Origin: Lotus japonicus
Lineage: Eukaryota; Streptophyta; Magnoliopsida; Fabales; Fabaceae
Assembly: GCF_012489685.1 (NCBI RefSeq)
Contig: NC_080042.1
Location: 20,288,150-20,352,149 of the forward strand
Reading direction: 5' to 3'
DNA length: 64,000 nt
The notes under the pieces: model-generated
The model's database searches: none
Told to the model about the DNA's origin: nothing
What the model saw: only the letters and a program-made list of their open reading frames with translations
Made by a program: the position numbers and the translations under genes
Part shown: in pieces, positions 11,320-20,480 of the stretch
Layout: the number at the start of each line of letters is the position of its first letter
Position numbering within the stretch: position 1 is the first letter of the stretch

Positions 11320-14226
11320 ATGGTGAGTCAAACCAGAAGAGCTACTGCAGATGCAACCCAGTTCCCTCATATGGTAGTTGGTCTAGCAACAGGTCAAAGG
11401 GGTCCTGAGAATCCGAATCAAGATCAAGGTCAAGCTCAAGAGCAGATTATTCCGATTGCAGAACGGGGCTGTGCCGTTCACTGCGTATATGCTCCTGAGG
11501 AACTTCAAGTACTGGCAGAATGGAGATTCGACCTCGACAACCTTGCTACAAATGGGTATGATCTTCGTCCTGAAGTCCAAGTTCAAGGTTGGGGAAATTA
11601 CTTCAACAGGCTTCGAGGACCGGTGTATGACAAACTGATCAAGGAATTCTGGAAGCACGCCGACTGCGATGATACTCAGGTGGTATCTCACATTCTTGGA
11701 AGAAAGATCATCATTACAGAGAAGTCTTTCGTGAATCTGCTGGGTGCAGAAACTGCTCTTGGGTATCGTTTCCAATTCACTGAATCGAAGCTGAAACCCA
11801 AGACGAAGGATGAGACCAACAAGGCCCTGTACACCAATTACAAACCGGGCAAGACTAATTACAAAGTGATGGACCTTCATCCCAAGCTCAGGATCTGGCA
11901 CAAGATTTTGCTCCACTGCATAAACCAGAGACCAAAGGGCAGTTCCCCAGACTACATCAACTTCAACCAGAAGGCGATGTTGTTCTTCATCCAAGACAAG
12001 AAGAAGATCTGCCTTCCATACTTCCTGTTCTCCTACTTGAAGGAGTGTATCCGGAAGTCTCGTACCACTGCCTCCATCAAGTCAGCAATCAAGTATATTC
12101 CCTTTGGGAGACTGTTGTCTGATCTCTTCATTGAGAGTGGCCTCATTCAAGATCTGGTAAATGCTGGATGCACAGAGGATCTGACCACCATTGTCAGTGA
12201 TGTCTTCACTGCGAATTCTCTAAAGAGAATGGGCCTAGTCAAGAAGAAGATTGCTCCTGCCCATGAAGACACATCTTCTGAAATCAGAAGTAGAAGGGTG
12301 CCTCTGAATGACTACCCTCTGTGGACACAGGCAGACAATCCTGAAGCCATTAGGTGCTATGTTGAAGACCTAAGGGCTCAAGGCTATGAAATTGATCTCG
12401 ATGAATTCTTCAGCAGACTGCCGCCAGCTCCAGAGTTTCCTTCTCCTATCAAGAAGAAAGTTCAGAGGAAGATGATCCTAGAAAAATCTTCTGAGGAATC
12501 AGATGTCCCTCTGACCAAAGGGAAGAAGACTGGTCAATCCAAGAGAAAACATGATGAAACCAGCAAGCCCGATGATGGTGATGATGGTGATGATGGTGAT
12601 AATGAGGATGGTCCTCCTTCTCCTAAGAAGAAGAAGAAGCAGGTCAGAATTGTGGTGAAGCCTACTCGGGTGGAACCAGCTGTTGAAGTGATCAGAAGGA
12701 TTGAAACTCCTGCCAGAGTGACAAGATCATCAGCACAATCAAGTAAGTCTACAGTTGCTTCTGATGATGATTTGAATTTATTTGATGCACTCCCCATATC
12801 AGCCATGCTCAAACAATCTTCAAATCCACTCACTCCTATTCCTGAGTCCCAACCAGCTGCACAAACCACCTCTCCACCACATTCCCCAAGGTCTTCATTT
12901 TTTCAACCTTCTCCTACTGAAGCACCTCTCTGGAATTTGCTCCAGAACCAACTCTCTAGGCCAGATGAACCAACCTCTCCCATTACCATCCAGTACAACC
13001 CATTATCTTCTGAACCCATCATCCATGAGCAACCAGAGCCTAACCAAACAGAACCTGGACCCAGAACCTCTGATCACTCTGTCCCAAGAGCATCAGAACG
13101 TCTGGCTCCCAGAACCTCGGATACAGACTCGTCCACAGCCCTTACACCTGTATCCTTCCCAACAAATGTTACTGATTCTTCTCCTTCCAACAACTCTGAA
13201 TCCCTTCGAAAATTCATGGAAGTTAGAAAGGAAAAGGTGTCTACCTTAGAAGAATATTATCTCACTTGTCCAAGCCCTAGGAGATATCCTGGCCCTAGAC
13301 CTGAACGTCTAGTTGACCCAGATGAACCTATCTTGGCCAATCCTTTACATGAGGCAGACCCTTTGGCTCAACAAGCTCACCCTGCCCCTGACCAACAAGA
13401 GCCTGTTCAACCAGAACCTGAACCAGAACAATCTGTGTCTAACCAATCCTCAGTTAGATCACCCCATCCTCTGGTTCAAACTTCAGAACCTCACCTTGGA
13501 ACCTCTGAACCAAATGCTCAAATGTTTAACATTGGCTCTCCACAAGGTGCCTCTGAAGCTCACAGCAGCAATCACCCAGCCTCTCCTGAAACCAACCTCT
13601 CCATAATTCCTTACACTCACCTCCGACCCACATCTCTCTCTGAGTGCATCAATATTTTCTATCATGAAGCCTCATTGATGCTACGCAATGTGCAAGGTCA
13701 GACTGACCTAAGCGAGAATGCTGAACATGTGGCTGAAGAGTGGAACAATCTGAGCACTTGGCGAGTGGCTCAAGTTCCAGTTATGATGCAGCTCCTGCAT
13801 GCAGAGGGAAGTCAGAGGATCGAGGCTGCAAAGCAAAGGTTTGCTAGAAGGGTGGCTCTTCATGAACAAGAACAGAGACATAAGCTACTTGAAGCTATTG
13901 AAGAAGCCAAAAGAAAGAAAGAACAAGCAGAAGAAGCTGCACGTCAAGCAGCAGCTCAAGCTGAACAAGCCAGATTAGAGACAGAACGACTTGAAGCTGA
14001 GGCTGAAGCTCTTAGATGCCAAGCACTTGCACCCGTAGTTTTTACTCCTGCTGCTTCTGCTTCCACTCCAGCTCCTCACGCTGCTCAGAATGTTCCTTCT
14101 AGTTCTACACAGCCAAACTCGTCCAGACTCGACATTGTGGAACAACGTCTTGACACTCATGAGTCTCTGCTGATTGAAATGAAGCAAATGATGATGGAAC
14201 TTCTGCGTCGATCTGATAAACCCTAG
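11320..14226 (+). CDS. E-ORF: envelope-like extra protein of a SIRE-type element
   Basis: An intact 968-codon frame from the ATG at 11320 (CCAAAAATGG context). An upstream in-frame ATG at 11161 lies in the CT-rich leader and is less likely. Residues about 55-320 are a compact mixed region (YAPEELQVLAEWRF, WKHADCDDTQVV, GRKIIITEKSFVNLLGAE, PYFLFSYLKECI) resembling the 'putative plant transposon protein' domain found in such extra ORFs. Then follow a Lys-rich stretch (PKKKKKQ) that could be a nuclear signal, a long Pro/Ser/Glu/Gln linker, and a C-terminal coiled coil (HEQEQRHKLLEAIEEAKRKK onwards). I see no signal peptide or convincing membrane segment, so a viral-type envelope role is not supported by sequence. 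It is undamaged although pol beside it is not, which suggests B decayed by deletion rather than by point mutation. Function unknown. Confidence 0.8.
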   Translation: MVSQTRRATADATQFPHMVVGLATGQRGPENPNQDQGQAQEQIIPIAERGCAVHCVYAPEELQVLAEWRFDLDNLATNGYDLRPEVQVQGWGNYFNRLRGPVYDKLIKEFWKHADCDDTQVVSHILGRKIIITEKSFVNLLGAETALGYRFQFTESKLKPKTKDETNKALYTNYKPGKTNYKVMDLHPKLRIWHKILLHCINQRPKGSSPDYINFNQKAMLFFIQDKKKICLPYFLFSYLKECIRKSRTTASIKSAIKYIPFGRLLSDLFIESGLIQDLVNAGCTEDLTTIVSDVFTANSLKRMGLVKKKIAPAHEDTSSEIRSRRVPLNDYPLWTQADNPEAIRCYVEDLRAQGYEIDLDEFFSRLPPAPEFPSPIKKKVQRKMILEKSSEESDVPLTKGKKTGQSKRKHDETSKPDDGDDGDDGDNEDGPPSPKKKKKQVRIVVKPTRVEPAVEVIRRIETPARVTRSSAQSSKSTVASDDDLNLFDALPISAMLKQSSNPLTPIPESQPAAQTTSPPHSPRSSFFQPSPTEAPLWNLLQNQLSRPDEPTSPITIQYNPLSSEPIIHEQPEPNQTEPGPRTSDHSVPRASERLAPRTSDTDSSTALTPVSFPTNVTDSSPSNNSESLRKFMEVRKEKVSTLEEYYLTCPSPRRYPGPRPERLVDPDEPILANPLHEADPLAQQAHPAPDQQEPVQPEPEPEQSVSNQSSVRSPHPLVQTSEPHLGTSEPNAQMFNIGSPQGASEAHSSNHPASPETNLSIIPYTHLRPTSLSECINIFYHEASLMLRNVQGQTDLSENAEHVAEEWNNLSTWRVAQVPVMMQLLHAEGSQRIEAAKQRFARRVALHEQEQRHKLLEAIEEAKRKKEQAEEAARQAAAQAEQARLETERLEAEAEALRCQALAPVVFTPAASASTPAPHAAQNVPSSSTQPNSSRLDIVEQRLDTHESLLIEMKQMMMELLRRSDKP

Positions 14227-14334
14227 CTTTAGGATCTCTTCGTTTTGATTTCTTTTCCTTTATCTATGTTTTATTTCGTTAACCTCTGGCTCTTTCTTGT
14301 TAATCTTTACTTTGTTCGTTTGTGATTATCTATG

Positions 14335-14356
14335 CATATATATATATATATATATC
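14335..14356. repeat. AT microsatellite
   Basis: An uninterrupted AT dinucleotide run in the 3' untranslated part of B, between the E-ORF stop and the antisense ORF. Confidence 0.9.
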
Positions 14357-14437
14357 TGACATTATGTTTGCAAATTTTTTTTATTATTCATCATAACCGC
14401 TTTTACATCATACATTTTCTTTCTTTTTCCTAAAATC

Positions 14438-14830
14438 CTAGAATGGAGGATCCCTCCTCATTCTTCTGCACTCCTGGCGCTGCTCTGACCTCTCCTTCTC
14501 CAGACGCTCCAGTGCATACTGGATGTTGTTGAGATTGACGATCTGCTCATCCTTCTCCAGAATTTCTTCTGAAGTCTTGAGCTTCTTTTCTATGACTTCT
14601 TTCTCTTCCAGCAGCTTTAGTTCAAGCTGGCTGAGTTCTTGCACCTCCTCCACGAAGGCAAGAAATTCCCTCAAGTCTCTCTTCAACTCTGGACGCAGGT
14701 CTTCTTCCAGCAGTGTGTTTGTCAGCTCTGAGATGGTCTTTGTACCCTCTGGATGCCTAATGTTAAGGAACAAGTCCTCCTCAAAGGCCTTCTTTCTCAG
14801 CTCTTCTAGTGCTACGATGTATGATGCCAT
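14438..14830 (-). CDS. antisense ORF of copia element B, coiled-coil protein
   Basis: On the minus strand, opposite to the element, a 130-codon frame starts at the ATG at 14830 (AAAAAAATGG context) and stops at 14438. An in-frame ATG 16 codons upstream lies in the predicted leader, so I prefer the inner one. The product (MASYIVALEELRKKAFEEDL...) is almost entirely charged helix with heptad-like Leu/Glu/Lys spacing from residue 35 to the end, and a Gln/Arg-rich C-terminus. A TATA box sits about 52 bp upstream of the ATG on the same strand. It lies between E-ORF and the polypurine tract. Antisense ORFs near the 3' LTR are known in Tat-type gypsy elements, but I do not know one in SIRE elements. 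The function is not known, and chance retention is possible. Confidence 0.5.
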   Translation of the reverse strand: MASYIVALEELRKKAFEEDLFLNIRHPEGTKTISELTNTLLEEDLRPELKRDLREFLAFVEEVQELSQLELKLLEEKEVIEKKLKTSEEILEKDEQIVNLNNIQYALERLEKERSEQRQECRRMRRDPPF

Positions 14831-14881
14831 TTTTTTACTGAAAATTGCTCGAGTTGTGAAGCTTACCTCTCTCTCCAACGC

Positions 14882-14889
14882 TTTATATA
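14882..14889 (-). promoter_or_regulatory. TATA box for the antisense ORF
   Basis: The minus strand reads CCTATATAAAGC. TATATAAA is placed about 52 bp before the antisense ATG, a leader length that fits a short plant 5' UTR. The DNA from 14900 to 15615 (rest of the 3' region of B) has no supportable gene; it is rich in TCTGA-type short motifs and in GGGGGAGT tracts. Confidence 0.5.
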
Positions 14890-15615
14890 GGCTTCACTTT
14901 CTCTCTGAAAGTTAATGCTCCTACAGTTTCTCGAGGTTAAGTTCTTGGTAACTGACCCTCCTCTTTACTCCCTTGGCCGGTGGTAAACGTTCTTATCTTG
15001 CATTAACTCTTCTATTTATTTCGCCTAACTCTGATTCATGCATCATTTTCATTTTCTTTAAACTTAGACCTTCTCTAAGGGGGAGTACCTTGTACTTCAA
15101 GCTAAGTTTTTCACACCCCAAGCTTTTTGCTTATGACAAAAAGGGGGAGTAAACCCAGTTTTTGATGTGTAAGATGTGTTAGTGTGATTTATTTTTTTTT
15201 GGAGAATTTAAGAGTTCCCCCTTTATGACCATAGATGTGTCACTGGGCAAATACAAGGAATACATTTCACTTCTTCTGAAGTGATTCTAATTTGACTCTG
15301 ATACCCAAGACTCTGATACCTTGTCCGTGACTCTGATTACTTATGCGCTCTGATTACTCTATTTTCATCTATGTCATAAGTTTTTCACTCTGAACTCTTA
15401 TATCATTTAGCTCAGAATCTAGACTTTACTAATGTTTTCATCAAGTATTAGATTCAGGGGGAGCTAAGCTCAGAATCAAGCAGTGACTTGAATTCAGAAT
15501 GAGCAAGATAAACTATTCACATCAGGATAAGTCTTATTCTATATCTCTAAACTCTGAGTGAATTCAGTTTAATGTTTAAGAATTGTTCATCAAAAATCTT
15601 AGTTTTGTCATCATC

Positions 15616-15629
15616 AAAAAGGGGGAGAT
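15616..15629 (+). other. polypurine tract of B
   Basis: AAAAAGGGGGAGAT immediately before the TGTAAGATCAAG start of the 3' LTR; the plus-strand primer for reverse transcription. Confidence 0.9.
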
Positions 15630-16836
15630 TGTAAGATCAAGTTTTGATCTAGTAGTACAACTCTATGTTTTGATGATTACAAGTTAACCTTTTGATATGA
15701 ACAATTGTGGTACTCTAACGTGTTTTTATGAGTGTGTTATTTACAGGCTCTGACCTCAACTCAATCTCACACAAATCAGAAGCACTGTGTATAAAGAGCG
15801 ACCCAAGCAACGCTTTCGCATTCACCATGTTCAGTATGAACAGTGGAAAAGCTTCAGAAGTTCTGAAGTTATACAAACTCTGATGTGGACTCAGTCACTA
15901 GAAGTTCTGAAGATCCAGAAAGTCTGATAACCAAGAAACACTGAAGGCTCAGATATTCTGATGGTGTAGAAGACTCTGAAGATCCAGAAGCTAATTAGTG
16001 AAATTCTGATGTCCAGAAGCAAGATACTCTGAAGACCATGTACTTCCCTCTGAGTTCAGAATCAGAAGAAACAATGGTCAGAGGATCTGGGCTTTCCCTC
16101 TGACTCTGATCAACCGGCTTCACAAGTTCCAACATGAAGTTTTCTCCTGATCAGAAGTCTCCTAGGTTTAAAGGTCAAGTCGCTATCCAAGTACAAAAGC
16201 AACTGTACCTTCCTGACGACCTACCTAACAGTCTCAGACACAGCAGAAGCTGGATTTTCCAGAACTGCCCTCCAACGGTAGCATTTCCCATGCAACGCTC
16301 AACCCTAATCCTTGGAGTATATAAAGAGGCTGAAGACTGAAAGAAGCGGCTAGAAGCATTCACATACGCGCAAGACAAATTCAAATTCTTCTAAGCTTTC
16401 TTTCATCTGAAATTCATTGAGTTTACTATTAGCTTTTTAGAAGCAAATCTCTTGTAAACAATTCTTTGATAAACAGTTTGTTTAGTTCCTTTAGGAGATC
16501 AAGGTTGATCGGATCCTAGAGAAGACTAAGAGAGTGAATCTTAGTGTGAGCTAAGTCAGTGTAATTGTTAGTCACTTGTAGGTTTCAAGTGCAGTTGTAA
16601 CTCTTACCTGATTAGTGGATTGCCTTCATTCTAAGAAGGAAGAAATCACCTTAACGGGTGGACTGGAGTAGCTTGAGTGATTTATCAAGTGAACCAGGAT
16701 AAAATCCTTGTGTGCTTTTCTATCTCTTATCTTTAGCACTTAAGTTCTCGAAAGATTTGTCAAAATCTTTAAGGTGGAAGCTTTATCTTGAAAACGTTAT
16801 TCAAACCCCCCCTTTCTACCGTTTTTCATACCTTCA
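15630..16836 (+). repeat. 3' LTR of copia element B
   Basis: 1207 bp, from TGTAAGATCAAG to CATACCTTCA. U3 is crowded with TCTGAAG/TCAGAAG-type motifs (15770-16110). A TATA box lies at 16318. It is a relative of solo LTR S (34623-53057), with the same start and the same CCCCC..TTTCATACCTTCA end. Confidence 0.92.
16318..16325 (+). promoter_or_regulatory. TATA box of B LTR
   Basis: TATATAAA in GGAGTATATAAAGAGG, about 690 bp into the LTR. The homologous LTR S has TATATAAA at 36206. Confidence 0.7.
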
Positions 16837-17503
16837 ATTGTGAAGGAAAGCTTGAGGAACACGCTGGAAGAGCTACAGGTGAGGGCTACTCACTGAATAC
16901 TAGCTAATGCTTTAGGTGTCGATGTAACACCCCGGTTTCCGGGTGCCACTTTAGTAACCAAAAATAAACTTTACGCGGAAAACAGGTAATTTTTTTTTTC
17001 GTTTGATTCCTTTTAAATCAAGCAATAGAAAATCAAGACATAGCCCAACCACCAAACTAACCAATATACATCAAATATATACATGTACAGCCTCAGCTGC
17101 ACTTCCACGTCACGCGCACTTGCAGTGACTCCAAAGTAGTGTGCCCGTAGGCAAATATATACAGACCCAGAAGTTTGAGTGAGAAAGTTTATAATTACAA
17201 TCCACTAGTAGAAAGTCAGCCTCAAAATGGCCTAAGCAAAGACCCCTATGGTCCGACTGACTCATTGTGATCCCTCAATAAGAGAACCACACGAAAAGCC
17301 ATGCATAGGGAACCAACCCTGTCCCAAAAGCAAAACGAATCAGAGCTCTACACAAAATATGACGCCTGCCTAAACCTACCCTCCCATTACTGCTCACATA
17401 ACCGAGTCCACAACGAGCTGAAGACGGCAAGTTGAAGCTCTGCTCCATGTGTCGTAGAACTCCCTCCGTCAGACGTCCACGCTCGTCAGTACGGTCCTCC
17501 AAC

Positions 17504-17560
17504 TCAAACCTGATCCCCCCCCGAGGGAGAGACCATCGAAACCCAGTCCACCGTCGACAT
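17504..17560 (-). pseudogene. LTR ORF of Tk4, frameshifted
   Basis: Begins MSTVDWVSMVSPSGG after CCAG, then the same eight-G run as Tk1 shifts the frame to a TGA at 17504. In the shifted frame the DNA still shows the family's GVLR...SFNLP region (about 17400-17450). Confidence 0.55.
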
Positions 17561-17806
17561 CTGGCAGCAGGCCGACCGCCCAAACACAAACATGAAACCA
17601 AAGCCAAGGCGCTAGGGTCAACTCACGGAAATAAGTAGATATACACTCAACATGTGATAAGGGGGTATATATATATGTTTATAGAATTATATATATACAT
17701 TCCTAGCATGTTATCGGCTCTAACAATAATTCAGTAATGCAAACAGCACACAATTCCAGTCAGGATGAATGTATGCGTGAAATGCAATCAAAATGATCCG
17801 GATTGT

Positions 17807-17969
17807 GATGCGTTCCCGTTCGCCACAAGTGAAGCATTCTCGTTCTTCACTATGGATGAACCATTCCCGTTATTCATCCTTGGTGAACCATTCCCGTTAT
17901 TCACCGTATGATGAACCATTCCCGTTATTCACCAAAAGATGCACAGGTGAACCATTCCCGTTATTCACC
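17807..17969 (-). repeat. hairpin array beta in Tk4
   Basis: Six hairpins with loop core AACGGGAATGG (or variants) on the minus strand; stems GGTGAA/TTCACC, GGATGAA/TTCATCC, AGTGAAG/CTTCACT and GTGGCG/CGCATCAC. One unit (GGTGAA with TTCATC) is mismatched. Confidence 0.8.
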
Positions 17970-18055
17970 CGATTGATGCAATATGGTTAGCCAAACATCG
18001 AATCGTCCTCACCACACAAGCGTTTAGCTCAAACCCAATCTCAAAACAAACCCAA

Positions 18056-18371
18056 GAGTTAGTGTCGGTCAATACAACACAACTCGGAGTTAGTGTCGGT
18101 CAATACAACACAACTCCAACAACCAAAACCAAAGAGTTAGTGTCGGTCAATACAACACAACTCGAATAACAAACCCCAAGAGTTAGTGTCGGTCAATACA
18201 ACACAACTCGAATAACAAACCCCAAGAGTTAGTGTCGGTCAATACAACACAACTCAAACAACAAGAGTACTAAAGTACTCGGGAGTTTAGTGTCGGTCAA
18301 TACAACACAACTCCAACAACAAAACCCAAAGTCAAAACCCAGAGTTAGTGTCGGTCAATACAACACAACTC
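18056..18371 (-). repeat. hairpin array alpha in Tk4
   Basis: Seven units of the core GTGTTGTATTGACCGACAC with a GAGTT/AACTC or GGAGTT/AACTCC outer stem, spaced 30-60 bp. A GAGTAC-taaa-GTACTC hairpin lies among them (about 18266-18281), as in Tk1. Confidence 0.85.
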
Positions 18372-19210
18372 CAACAACAAAACCCAAAGTCAAAACCCAC
18401 AACAAAAGTCGACTTTTCCCTGTCTTTCGCAATTATTTTCCCCTTTAGGTTCCCTATATTTATTCGTTTAGTAAAAACGTTTCGAATTGGATTAGTCAAG
18501 TTATGAGTTTATTTCTCAAAGTCTAAGTCTCCCAAAGTCTCTAATTTTCGAAATTCCAATCATTCTAATTTTCCAATAACCCACCAAAAGAAGTTTCCCG
18601 GGGAAAGTATAAGTATATAAACGTTGGCTAAGTCTCAACCCTTGAGTTTGGACTTGCTTAGGGTTGTTCATCCAACCCGAAATATCAAAGATCACCAGAT
18701 CAATGAATCCCCACTCCGAAGTCGCGTCAAAACGCACAATTCAACAACATCTCAACATCACAAGTTATAGAAAACATCATAACATCAGTTCATCAACATA
18801 ATCAACATCAAAGTAAAGCATAAGTCGAATTTATCGACGCCTATCATGCAGTCATAGCTAATAGTAAGTTGCCCTAACCTTAGCCAATTCCCTTACTAAC
18901 TGCAATTCCAATCCAAACACATCTTTGCTTTCCCGTGTCGGTTCGCTTCCTTTTATTCTTTAGCTTCGTCGTCAAGCGCTCCCGTTATTCGTACCCTTCA
19001 TAAGTACACATAACGTAATTACTAATTGAGTTAACCTACTAACTTAAGGTTCTAAGCTACGACTTCAGGCAATTAACTCGAAGCGAACACATGTTAAACA
19101 ACTCTTTCTCACTCAAGAGCTACAATAATTTGTAGAGTACTTATCTATTTTTGAAATGAAAACCATTTTGTAAAACAAAACGCAACTCCTCCCTAATCAA
19201 CTGTTAAACT

Positions 19211-20480
19211 TCAATTTTCACAATAACAATGAAAATATTTATTTTTCTTTAAAACTTGCTTACTCGAGGCTAAAACATATACAAGAGTTGAAGGCTTACG
19301 AAAATCAAGTTTCAGAAACTTGTCGGCGAAGAGTCGCCAGAGAAAGTTGCGGCTCATGGGGTTAACGGATGAACTGTCGTCGGAGACACAAAGGAAGGTT
19401 GTATCTTCATCCTTTCGCGGCCAGAAACTCAACGACGTTGTCCGTTTCCCCAAAGAGTCAATGGTTTGCACCGAAAGTTCAGCCGAAGGTCGACGGTGGT
19501 CGTCGGGGTCGTCGAATAATATGACCCAAATATGAAATTGAAAATAGGGGTTTGCTCTCCTCACGGCAAGGATCGTAGCAGTATCCTCCGTTTTTCCATC
19601 GGTCGCCGGAGTTGACCGGAAAGAGCTCCCGAAGGCGGCAGCGGCGACAGTCGACGGCGACGGAACGACGATCCGGAATATGGGTTTTGTTGTGGACGTC
19701 GCAAGGGTTCCAACGGTACTAACCTCGCTGTGAACGGAGGTCCGAGTACACCGGAATCGAAGGTCGAAGTTTGCGACGCCGGCGACGTCGGCGGTGGCGT
19801 TTTCACGTCGTTCCCCCCTGTTTTCTTTCATGGTTCCTTTGTCGTTTCTCTTGGCCTGCTTCGTGGCCATGGATGTGGTGCTCTCGGCTGGAAAGAGAGA
19901 CCCATGGTGGTGGTTCATGTGGTGCGTCCATGATGGTGTTGTGGGTGGCCATCGGTGGTGGCTTCGTGAGGAAGAAAGAAACATGGTGTGCGTGGTTTGC
20001 ACGAAGGAAGGAACGTGGTGATGTGTTCGGCCATGAGAAAGGAAGGAGGTGATGATGGTGGTTGGTCTCGTGGAGGGGAAGAGAAGGACGTTGTGTGGGT
20101 GCTGCCATGGTGGAGGAGAAACAGTGGTGATGAGAGGAAGGAGAAGGAACGTGATGATGGCCGTGTTCCTAGCTGCAGCAAAAAGAAAAGAAATGGGGAA
20201 GAAGAAGCATGATGTGCGTGGTAGCTTCTCGTGGGAGAAGAATTGATGATGGTAAGAAGATGGCATGGTGAAGAGGAGATGATGAAATATGATGATGATG
20301 AGCGGCTGTAGTACCAAAGAAAATGAAGAAAACGGAGAATGGGTTTGTATTGTTTAGGAAAGAAGAAGAAAATAATGTTGAAGGTATGTGTGTGCTGCAA
20401 CGAGAGGAAAATGAAATTGCAATTAGGAGAGAGGGAGAGTGAGTTGAGTATGAGAGGGAGGGATAAGGATCGATAGATAT
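19211..20480 (-). other. unshared stretch in Tk4 with a 368-codon open frame
   Basis: Between the U3 part and the donor, Tk4 carries about 1.2 kb that I cannot match to the other LTRs in this window. On the minus strand it begins as a CT-rich leader-like run (20480-20380) and then stays open from 20317 to 19211. The translation is rich in His, Ser, Pro and Thr in its first half (low complexity), with a more ordinary composition later (about residues 190-330). I recognise no domain. It may be a captured host 5' UTR/exon, or simply a subfamily-specific exon 1. I do not claim a protein. Confidence 0.35.

Larger units (their letters stand above)
8420..16836 (+). mobile_element. B: 3' part of a SIRE/Maximus-type copia element
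   Basis: Visible parts in order: the C-terminal part of gag, a pol with two internal deletions, a long extra 'envelope-like' ORF, an antisense ORF, a polypurine tract and the 3' LTR. The pol order (integrase tail, then RT, then RNase H) is that of Ty1/copia, and an extra ORF after pol is typical of the SIRE lineage. The 5' end is outside the window because Tk2 splits the element. Its 3' end lies in the 5' LTR of Tk3, whose sequence resumes at about 16837 and matches 29396 onwards. The next bases ATTGT are the candidate target duplication. Confidence 0.88.

Noticed and set aside
15840..15940. Heat-shock elements in the SIRE-type U3 (GAA/TTC blocks)
   Set aside because: GAA and TTC blocks are spaced by one base rather than the two of the nGAAnnTTCn consensus, so I do not call heat-shock sites.
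17793..18390. CRISPR-like regular repeats
   Set aside because: Units are hairpin minisatellites inside a plant LTR, spacers are fragments of the same repeat, and no cas genes are present or expected.
19730..20246. Several plus-strand Gly/Trp-rich frames
   Set aside because: Shadows of the low-complexity block in Tk4 in the antisense direction; no start or splice context.
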